Assembly: GCA_934045905.1 (NCBI GenBank)
Contig: OW203763.1
Location: forward strand, 46,369,494 to 46,433,493
Reading direction: 5' to 3'
DNA: 64,000 bases
DNA from: Leuctra nigra
Lineage: Eukaryota; Arthropoda; Insecta; Plecoptera; Leuctridae
Every line of letters begins with the position of its first letter. The first letter of the stretch is position 1. Below the pieces are notes generated by a model, which worked only from the letters and a program-made list of their open reading frames with translations, made no database searches and was not told where the DNA came from. The position numbers were made by a program, and so were the translations under genes. Shown in pieces: positions 55,726 to 64,000 of the stretch.

Positions 55726-58700
55726 TTTGGAATGTTACTCTTTAGCCTTTAGTATAAAAGACTATTAGAGTGCTGTATGACATTAGGACGTTCCTTTACA
55801 AGCTAGATCGAGAATGTTTAAGATCAGGAAAGTGTGAGTAGAATTGCATTTTCATATGAGGAGTCCACGTTAATACCATCCTTTATATAGACTTGAACTG
55901 ACCAACCACACAATTAATATTGTTATTTTACCCCACAGTTATGGGATTTTACGACAGAGATGAAATTGCCCAGATTCAATACTAAGTTATAAAACCCCTA
56001 AAATGTCATGTTGGTCTAACTGAAGAAGTACAGCTTTTATTTTGTTTTGTGAATTATCTTAGCCTCCCTCCATTAATAAAATCCCAGCATGACTACTGGT
56101 TGAGCTGTTAACTGTACTAGCATTTATTGACTAATCAATACAATCATAAAACATAACTTAATCAATAGTTATCTGCCTATTAATAATTAATTTATTGTCA
56201 TACGAATATCGTATGGTTTTAGAGTAATTTACTCGCGTATAAGGCGCAGTTATATTCACAAATTTGCATTTCAAAAAGTGGGGGTGCCCTTATACACGCA
56301 ATCAACTATAAGGTGTTTTCCAAGATAAGGTTTCTCAAAACTACACTGCGCCTTATATGCGGGGGCGTCTTATACGCGAGTAAATACGGTACTCCTCTAA
56401 AATTTTTCTCTATTCCTCTTCATGCATGCCAAATAAAATGCAACTGAGTGACTGTAATATTTGGATATGTAATACAATACTAAGTCCCCAAAAGTTTTAG
56501 AGAAAACTTAACGTCGAGTGACATCAATCTCAGCGCCTGGAAATATGGAGATTTGCACAACCAAACCGTATTATAATCTAAAATCATAAAATGTAAATTA
56601 GAACGTACCAGGAACAACAATAGCATCGATGAATACTTGTTGAATGCTCGTGGCAACAAGTTGAAACTGCATGGAGTTGGTCGATGACACGGGATGGGGG
56701 TCTCGCCATTTCTTCACCTTCACATTGACTCTGGGATCATCGATGACAAGCCGATCGTGTGCCAGAACATCGGCGACCGATTGCGATGGGTGAACGCGAT
56801 GGTTGATTATAGCCATTGCTGAAGGCGGAACTACGTTTTCCTGATTGTAACAAAGATTGACACTGCAGACAATTCTACTTGGATGGACTTGATACTTATA
56901 ATGGTTTTTTATATCTTGTGCCTACTAGTTTAAACCTACATTTGTCATAGAATGATAATATTGTCATAACTTTTGATCCAATCAAATGATTAAAAATATG
57001 AAAAATTGTGTACCCAAACTCGACATGAAGTTAAAATATCAAATTTTTTCACCTTCGAGTTGAGTTTGGGCGCAAATATTTTATTTAAAATTTGATGATC
57101 TGATTTCTGGGGTCAACTCAAGACTACTATTTTTCACGTAATAATTAGAATAGTTGAAAAGTTATGAGGACAAATTTAGGAAGTATAATCACTGAATGAA
57201 CTCGGGTTACAGACATCTCGTAGCAAATGAACTTACCTTAATTCCTCCATGAAACATTGTAATTGCAGTTGTTGTACGTATGATTGCGTTTGTGATTGGT
57301 TCTTGTTCCATTTGTCTTGCCATAAGCGGAGCAAAGAGCCAGAGATTGTTATAGAGGAGTCGATAACCAATTGAAACCTGAGGAACACTTTTATTTTGAA
57401 TTTCATTCATGTTGAACAGAAGTGAGATCAAAACAAATAATCTGTTTTTTAAGAGGTCAGATACATCCGGTTCTCAATTTTTTTTAAAGTTTGGGCTCAA
57501 CTAAAATGTTTAAAAATCTAAAGGTAGCTAAATTAAATAATGCCACACACTGGAGTTTGTGTTTAGTATAGAGTTTTGAGGATATTTCAGAGGTTTTAGT
57601 GTACTTCAGTGTGGCAATCTTCCATTTTGTACAAGCACTCAATTTAATTTTTTTTTATTAGTGTAATGCCAAAACAAAAACAAAAACACTTGGATGACAT
57701 CCGTTCCCTTTACCTTCTCCATGTGTCTTAAGTGATATAAAATTTTACAATAAGATGTTTCATACATGAGGTGCCAAATGAGAAAAAGTATCTTTTTCTG
57801 GTCCGCTCCCAAACTGCGAAGGTTGTGGTATTTCCTCTAATCTCGCAACGGCTGCGGCTAATATTCCGATGGCCGATTCTTTGGGCGGAAAGCTGGAGTG
57901 ACCCGGAGTGCCACTGACACTAAGCTCAACAGTTGCTGATCCCTTCTCGGAAACTCCTACCCTAGAAACCAATCAACCTGTATTTACACTCCAAGAAGAA
58001 TACTTTCTTGGCAATAACACATTAAATACGTTCATCCTCGGGTTTTGGGGTAAATCGTGTGAATCCAAATGATTGGAAGCTTGTTGTAAGGAACACCCCA
58101 AAGACTCGTAAAACACAATAGAAACCCCTCAATCTTAATTTTAATCGGTGACTCACAAATTTACATTCCATAATTTATGTTTGGTGCTAATAACAGAGCT
58201 GTAAGGACCATCAACAATACTTAGTGATGTGAACTAAGAATAATTTCTAGCTAATAATTTCAATTTAGTTTGTATAAACTAATTTTTTTCATTCAATGGC
58301 TTCCTATATGTATTTTTAATGTTGAACTAGGAAAAGGCTATGTGTAACATTTTGATGATCAATAACGGTATGTGCACTTGATGACCTTGCAAAATTTCAA
58401 CTTGATTAAACCGATGTTAACCAATTAGTAGAATTTGTTCAAAGACCAACAATTTTAGCAAAATTTCAGCTCGATCGGAGCATTGGCTTGCAACCTGGTT
58501 CGGCAGTAACACACAAATATATATATTTTTTTTGTATGTCATTACTCATTATATTTTTAATTTTATTAGAAGTACACTCGACAATTCATAAAACGGTATT
58601 TGAACGAAACAGATTGGCTGATGGTCAGGTTCATTGACAATCAATCCTTGTTATTATCAATGAAATCAGAGCTCACCTACTAGATGTAGATGACGAGTAA

Positions 58701-61353
58701 GTATAGACTCCATCAGATGATGCCATCACATTTTTTTCAGACAATCCATTTCTTTCAAATACCGTTTTATGAATTGTCGAGTGTACATACATTGTATAAT
58801 AATAGGTAAGCACATGTATGTACAGGATAAGAAGCCCGCATAGTGTGAACTCCGTGTGCGGGCTGATTTAAATTAAATAGATATTATTTAAGTAACAAGA
58901 TAGTGTCAGGTAATGTGGAAATATAGTAAAATACAAATATAATATAGTATAGTATATTTTAGAAATATTGGTAGTTTCAGGTCAAAAGTGTTCAAATAAA
59001 CCCTCGCTCAATTGCCCCTAATTCAAATTTCTACTATCCACAGTCTATTTCAATTTATGCAGCTCTTAGCACGCATAATAATAACTCAGTGATAATATAT
59101 ATATATATATTTATTTTTTTATTGTTATTTATTTTTATTTTATTTTTACACAGCTTTGGAAATAAATTTCCGGTGGCTGGAGATGGTGAAATGCACATAA
59201 GAGTTGTAACAATGCAATTGACAATGACAGAATACACTATCAACAACAATTCAACAACCCTAGGTACCCTATTGATAACAGTAGTATGAGCAAAATGCAT
59301 GCTTTTTGTAATATTCTCCCATATTGAAAATATTTTCGGGAATATTCTCCAAAAAATAATTCTCGAGGATAATCGAACGATCGCTAACAATACTACCGCT
59401 TAGTTGGATGGCCCCCTCCCCCCTCCTTCTGAAAACACTACTACAAGTTCCTATTTGTACTCCTGGAAGGAAAATAAAGTAAAATCTCACAAACTCCCAC
59501 TGATTTGTCAACATTTAATTCTCAATTATTGTACTCGAGATTCTTAACATTTTGTAATTTTACTGTTTTCTCCATAAACTGTTTTTTGTACAAGAATTTT
59601 ACTGTTGTTTACCCAAAATCTATGGCTGATTTAAGTGCAATTTTTAATTGATTTATTATAGGCATTGATTACTTACATGGCTATCAGATTGTCAGTACCC
59701 GGAATCAAACGATGAGTTAACGGAAATCCTTCATCGAGTACAAAATCAAGTTTGTGAACGCCACGTTCTTTCAGGGCTTTAGCCAGTTCTTGTGCACCTC
59801 GTTTTCCAGATATCTAAACAAGTTGGACAATTATACACTCTATATTTCACTAAATAACCATTATCTACTTGAACTTTCTCTTACCTCTTCGTCATGACCA
59901 AATGCTATGTAAAATGTTCGCTGTGGTCTCTCGTCCTTGCGAAGCATATACTCCACAGCTTCGAGAATACCCTATATTTTTAAAAATATTAAAAACACAC
60001 CATACAACATTTATATGTCCCAATTCAGTCAAGGAACACGACTATTCAATGTATATCCATGGAAACATGTCCTTATAGTATTACCCATTGAGATTTGCTA
60101 TGAGGTCCAAGTTTTATTTCTAAGTTGCTAGAAATTCACCCTTTGAGCGTAAATGGCAGTAAGTGTAAATTAATAAGAACATATTTCCGTGACTGTACAC
60201 CTAGAAACACTTTTGAACATCTGAATACTGTGAAACCCAACATGCAGCTAGATCTAGACATATATTGATTCAAGTCTGTTATTGTTTGTATACCATAACA
60301 CCTGATTTATCATCCATCGCCCCTCGACCATAGATGTAAGTGTTGTTTACAACTTGCCCACTGAATGGCGGCACATCCCAGTGTATAGCATCCACAGGAA
60401 CTACATCGAAATGTGATGCCAGTAAGTATGGCAGTTTTCCCCTAGTTGTACCCTGTACTTTGTATAACAGACTATATTCATTTATAATCTCTCGGTGAAT
60501 GAAGTCGGAACTGTGAACCAGTGGAAAATCTGAAGGTAAAAAAAATAATTGGTTATCAACAATGATTTATTTATTTTATAATTTAAAGTTCTGGGGTGAT
60601 TCCTGTACGCATTTTCACTCTCTTCTTATCATACATTTTAAGAGAGAAGCAACCCTTACGGACTTTAGCATTGGAGTCAACAAAATGTACGATATGATAG
60701 CTACTTATGAGACTAAAAATGTACAGGAATGACATCCCTGAATATTAGAGGAAGAAGTGCAGAAGTCAATTTCGAATAGGTACTTTTCATAGCGCTCAAA
60801 GATTAGTGGTGTATAGGTATCTGCTATCGTTCAATCTAATTTGCAATTGTGACACCAATCATTTTGAAAGACTTCACAGTAACATATTTGTGGACTTCAG
60901 TCTATTAGCAATTGATATAGCTTTATTTCATGATTCCAAAAGTGTGTAACTCAAAATGGAGCAAATTGACGTCCTCCCTTCTGCTTCTAATGTACCTACA
61001 GAGTATGGATAATTATGTAAGTTGAAGTAATTACTCATTTGTAAGTAAGTCTGCATCTGAAGTAATGCTGCTTTGTCTTGATTATCAGTCCCATAAGATA
61101 CGGATGGAACTTTTAGAGCTCCTGCTAAGCGCTGTACTGTGTCAGTATTTTCACTTAGATCTATCAGATCTATTACTTGGTCCTTTAATACAGCTATAAA
61201 GGTGTTTGCGGGATGTTGCACAAATATGGCTCGAAATATTACGATAACACCCAGTAGTAGTCCCAAGCTCAAAGGTAGACCAATTAATGTCAGAAACATT
61301 TTCTGCCAACATCGGTACCTCCACCGGCCTTTACGTTTGCTAGACAAACTCAT
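55411..61353 (-). CDS. PM20D1: PM20D1-type M20 peptidase, whole coding span, 8 exons
   Basis: Exons, 5' to 3' on the - strand: 61353-61035, 60529-60294, 59971-59885, 59813-59677, 57961-57766, 57377-57237, 56840-56609, 55649-55411. They total 1587 nt (528 residues plus stop) and all phases agree. A basic N-terminus is followed by one hydrophobic segment (about residues 20-43), so it is likely secreted or type II membrane. M20 metal site: H146 ([10 protein letters not shown]), D179 ([10 protein letters not shown]), E213/E214 (FGHDEE), D241 (VLDEGF), H485 (YHGNNE); D148 is the assisting Asp. A dimerisation/lid domain (about 262-370) holds [20 protein letters not shown]. In vertebrates PM20D1 condenses and hydrolyses N-fatty-acyl amino acids outside the cell; the substrate here is not known. 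Confidence 0.93.
55697..55726. repeat. (AGT)n microsatellite
   Basis: Ten uninterrupted TAG/AGT units just upstream (in gene sense) of PM20D1 exon 8. Confidence 0.9.
56221..56389. mobile_element. MITE of the 54428 family in PM20D1 intron 7
   Basis: Right end TACGCGAGTAAATACGG, left end diverged ATTTACTCGCGTATAAGGCG, internal GCGCCTTAT. Flanked by TA on the right. Confidence 0.65.
56609..56840 (-). CDS. PM20D1: PM20D1 exon 7
   Basis: [37 protein letters not shown], ending [12 protein letters not shown]. Acceptor ATCAG, donor GTACGT. Confidence 0.92.
57237..57377 (-). CDS. PM20D1: PM20D1 exon 6
   Basis: 47 codons: [40 protein letters not shown]. Acceptor CCTCAG, donor GTAAGT. Confidence 0.92.
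57766..57961 (-). CDS. PM20D1: PM20D1 exon 5 (lid domain)
   Basis: [40 protein letters not shown]. Acceptor TTCTAG, donor GTATGA. Confidence 0.92.
57962..59676. other. PM20D1 intron 4 (1.7 kb), MITE and AT-rich sequence
   Basis: Apart from the MITE at 58572-58786 and a (TA)n/T-rich tract at 59093-59150, nothing is recognised. Short ORFs here are not supported by family or splice evidence. Confidence 0.5.
58572..58786. mobile_element. MITE with GTACACTCGACAATTCATAA termini
   Basis: TIRs of about 38 bp (GTACACTCGACAATTCATAA and inverted TTATGAATTGTCGAGTGTAC). Partial relatives at 29165-29205 (CATAAAACGGTATTTAAACG, ACAGATTGGCT) and 52145. TSD unclear. In PM20D1 intron 4. Confidence 0.75.
59677..59813 (-). 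CDS. PM20D1: PM20D1 exon 4
   Basis: [20 protein letters not shown], then [11 protein letters not shown] and IPGTDNLIA. Acceptor TTTAG, donor GTAAGT, ends in phase 2. Confidence 0.92.
59885..59971 (-). CDS. PM20D1: PM20D1 exon 3 (catalytic Glu)
   Basis: 29 codons, [25 protein letters not shown]. Acceptor ATATAG, donor GTAAGA. Confidence 0.92.
60294..60529 (-). CDS. PM20D1: PM20D1 exon 2 (first metal ligands)
   Basis: Acceptor CTTCAG, donor GTATAC. Encodes [25 protein letters not shown] and [15 protein letters not shown]. An earlier GT (at GGTGTTATG) would break phase, so 60294 was chosen. Confidence 0.92.
61035..61353 (-). CDS. PM20D1: PM20D1 exon 1 (start, membrane/signal segment)
   Basis: ATG at 61353 ([10 protein letters not shown]), chosen because upstream in-frame codons offer no ATG. 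106 codons plus one base, donor GTAATT. It includes the hydrophobic [20 protein letters not shown] stretch. Confidence 0.88.
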
Positions 61354-62285
61354 TTTTTTATTTTGCTGCAACAAGAGTGGCTATTAGTTAGATGTAACAT
61401 AATACCTAACCAAATTTAACTATTTGTATTTATAGATTTTATTTAGCTTACTAAGCCAGTAACATTACAGATACACTTGTTACCAACAGCACATATATTA
61501 CACTTAGAATACATCATCAACTGATTGTCGCTTTATCCACACAATACAATGAGCTTGTATTAATAATATCGAAAAAGTGGAATTTCAATTCAAGGCAGGC
61601 CTTGTATTTACACTTACAATAAATTTACTACAATATTATAATACCTAACATTATTTACTATATTATTTGTTTTATTTTTGTGTTTATATACATTTCTTTG
61701 AATGCCTTATTTGACAATAGTAATAACTATACATATTAGCACTGAAATAAAAATATTAAAGTACTAGTCCATAATAGGAAATTTAATTAGGTATTTAAAA
61801 TAGTGCGCCAACACACGAAATATTTAACCATTAACTACATTAGTCAGTCAGTTGAAGTGACAGCTGAAAATATGCTTACAGAATGCAATAAAATGTTCAC
61901 ACACATGAAATATACGTGACATTAAAAAGTACATGAATCTCTTCATAATCAAGATTCGAAACTTCTTTATTAATAGTGAAGCGTCTATTTTTGTTTACTG
62001 TCACACACATTGCATTAGCGCGTGGTCCATATGGCTTAGACCGCCATCATCGTGCGGTATGGGGTATCTTTTAGCTGTCGGCCGTGGCCCGTTGTACTGT
62101 GATTGTGAACTGTCGAACTCGAATGTTTTAAGTGCGAGAGAAAAAGCAACGCATTAGGCGTTCGTATTTTTTTTTATTTAGATTAAGTTCATTAAGTTTT
62201 TTTTACAGATTCACTCTGGATTCGAAAGAAAATTGTCTACAATAAATATAATTTCAACTTGTGGATAATATCTGCCTACTATAGA
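61354..62285. promoter_or_regulatory. Shared upstream region of divergent PM20D1 and eIF2D
   Basis: 932 bp separate the two start codons, which face away from each other. The region is mostly AT-rich, but 62020-62160 is richer in GC and CpG and holds ACCGCCATCATCG (YY1/pho-like core), a plausible initiation area for eIF2D. No TATA box stands out. The transcription start sites are not known. Confidence 0.45.
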
Positions 62286-62341
62286 ATGTTTCATAAAACA
62301 TTCCGAGTGAAGTCGAGCACTCACCTGAAGGTGTCTGAAAG
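62286..62341 (+). CDS. eIF2D: eIF2D exon 1 (start)
   Basis: ATG at 62286; 18 codons plus two bases (MFHKTFRVKSSTHLKVSE), donor GTTAGT. The residues match the conserved eIF2D N-terminus F.K.FRVKS.T..K.S.R, which fixes the start. Confidence 0.9.
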
Positions 62342-64000
62342 GTTAGTGGGCTTTGTTGCTAGATCAGTCGTTCGAGAATCATTAATCCCCTTTTACACTT
62401 AATTATTTATAATGCCGAGCTAATATTTGTGATGCATATGTACGTCTTAGACCTAGTCTTGTATTATTTAGTAGAAATCTTAGATGATATTGGATCCCGT
62501 TTGCAAATAGGTAGCGAACTATCACAGCCATTACTGTTGACTGGTGAGTGGTTTATTATTGATCTGTTTGCCGGTAGATTTAAAAGATGGCCTTTCCTAC
62601 TGGAGACTGTCTGCTGATATCGCGTGCACCATGCTTCAACATTAAAACATTTGTTTTTTACTTTCAGGAAGCGGCTTTTATCGGAGTTGGAGAAGGAATT
62701 TCCAAGTGCTCGTGATAAAAAAATCCAAAAAGTGCTATTTCCAAACAAGGAGACCGTGTCTGCAAATAAAATTGTGACACACTCTGGTGCAACTGTAACC
62801 GTTTATTGTGTTCAAAACTTGCCGATAGTGTTTGAGGTAGAGAACATTTTGTACCCTACAGTTTACATGTCATGGAAATTCATGGGAGCCGAAATCATCC
62901 CTACTTTCAAGACGATATCCCAAGTGTGTGTAAAACTTTCCGGAGGAGCAGACCTCATGTTGCCTGGCATCATACTTGACGATATACCTGTTACCATTCA
63001 TTCTTATGGCAAACTAAAGAAAGGAGACAGAGTAAATGTGAATACAACAACGAATAAAGCTGCCATAGCTGTTGGTCAGGCAGCACTGTCGAGCGAGGAT
63101 ATGTACATGTCAGCTCGACATGGTAAGGGTGTGAAAATATTACACGTGGTTGGAGATAAGCTTTGCACACAATGGGGCTCGATGGAAATGCCGGAACTGG
63201 GACCTCCATCCAGTGAGGAGGAAGAAACGGAGCAGACGGAAGAGCAAACGGATGAGGCGGGAGAACAATCGGAACTGCTTGAATTAGAAGAGAAACTGGT
63301 CCTGGAAAGCCCTGTGGAACCTGAAAGTTCCTTGGCTTCCACTGATGAAGACGTATTGACTGAAGCTAATGAGGAACTTGATCTTTCTCTTAAAGACCCG
63401 CAGTTTGTGATGTCCAAGCTCATCGAGTATTGTTTCCTCAGGGTTTTAGTTCGACAGAAAATATCTTTCCCTATTCTCGCCAGTACCTTCTACAAAAACT
63501 ATATGATTCCTGCTTGCCCAATGGGCTATGCACTGGACATAAAGAAGTCAAACTACAAAAAGTTGTCCAAGTTTCTGAGCGTAATGGCCGCCGCAGGTAT
63601 GATCCAAGTGAAGGAATTGGTGAAAGGAGTTGAAAGTATTATGTCTGTTAATTCTGCGCACACGAACCTGATCGAGTTCGTTGATAAATATGATGCAACT
63701 CCTAAGAGCAGCAATGGACCACAAGGAAATGGAAAGAAATCGGCATCGACTGCTAAGCCCACCGATGTATACACCGTCACTGCTGCCGTCTTGCCTCTCA
63801 TGACCGACTTTGATCTCAAGTAAGTAGTTCTTCCTTCCAGATAGTAGGTTTTACCAACAACATTTGTAGTCAGATTAACTCAATTTTGGATTAAACTTGC
63901 AACACTGCCCTCAAATCCTACTACTTCCGAAAAATTATTGAAACTGTTAAATTTAATCCAAAGCTTAGAATCTACATTTTATTCAGTTGGTAAATTTATA
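62286..64000 (+). CDS. eIF2D: eIF2D (ligatin), N-terminal part, continues past the right edge
   Basis: Exon 1 is 62286-62341 and exon 2 is 62668-63819, joined in phase (E-R-K-R). The visible part is 402 codons plus two bases. MFHKTFRVKSSTHLKVSER matches the eIF2D/MCT-1-type N-terminus. A PUA domain spans about residues 95-175 (GGADLMLPGI, AIAVGQAALSSEDM, GKGVKILHVVGD). An acidic linker (EEEETEQTEEQTDEAGEQ, about 198-240) follows. A winged-helix/SWIB-like domain at about 262-355 contains YALDIKKSNYKKLSKFLSVM and IQVKELVKGVESIM. The C-terminal SUI1 domain would lie beyond the window. eIF2D binds the 40S subunit and acts in non-canonical initiation, 40S recycling and re-initiation. Confidence 0.93.
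62668..63819 (+). CDS. eIF2D: eIF2D exon 2
   Basis: Acceptor CTTTCAG, donor GTAAGT at 63820. A 1152-nt exon carrying the rest of the N-terminal fold, PUA, acidic linker and winged-helix domain. It ends within AAVLPLMTDFDL. Confidence 0.94.

Noticed and set aside
62429..62617. ORF within eIF2D intron 1
   Set aside because: The intron is defined by the in-phase donor at 62342 and acceptor at 62667; the ORF shows no family similarity.

Overview
The window is eukaryotic and almost certainly insect. It carries spliced genes with long introns and GT-AG boundaries, a (G+C)-poor background, abundant TACCTACC-type microsatellites and very many DNA-transposon and retroelement copies. The AT-rich, repeat-rich background is reminiscent of hemipterans (whitefly, psyllid, aphid or planthopper type genomes), but I cannot resolve the species by reading alone.

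Three host genes can be followed exon by exon. (1) A sorting nexin of the SNX9/SH3PX1 type (SH3, low-complexity acidic linker, PX, BAR) runs on the + strand from 1377 to 46208. It has ten coding exons joined in consistent phase to a 548-residue protein, with introns of 15, 6.9 and 13 kb stuffed with mobile DNA. (2) A PM20D1-type M20 metallopeptidase/amidase lies on the - strand from 61353 down to 55411, with eight coding exons in consistent phase giving 528 residues. (3) The 5' part of eIF2D (ligatin) is on the + strand from 62286 and runs off the right edge. PM20D1 and eIF2D are divergent and share a 0.93 kb upstream region.

The rest is repeats. Intron 2 (1.9-4.9 kb) has a hAT-type MITE, a foldback element carrying a tRNA-SINE palindrome, and a LINE fragment. 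Intron 3 (5.2-20.1 kb) has a set of hAT elements nested inside each other with readable 8-bp target duplications. It also holds an array of ETS/CRE-like motifs, two foldback elements, a broken LINE, and a dense 14.3-19.1 kb cluster of Penelope-like elements (PLEs), (TA)n-flanked palindromes, hammerhead-ribozyme-like motifs and tRNA-derived SINEs. Intron 4 (20.4-27.3 kb) has a 59-bp minisatellite with 470-bp higher-order structure and a nearly intact two-ORF non-LTR retrotransposon in antisense. Introns 5-8 carry MITEs and a foldback. Intron 9 (33.2-46.2 kb) holds a palindromic repeat array, a hAT MITE, tRNA-like SINE heads and a degenerate relative of the intron-4 LINE. The 46-55 kb intergenic stretch carries a near-perfect foldback and several hAT-type elements.

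The most interesting signal is in 16.3-18.6 kb. Four palindromes are flanked by (TA)n and share a ~30-nt leader ending in AGCCgCT. In one of them the palindrome arms are the terminal repeats of a Penelope-like element, each bearing a hammerhead-like motif. I read the other three as products of the same machinery that lack PLE coding sequence.
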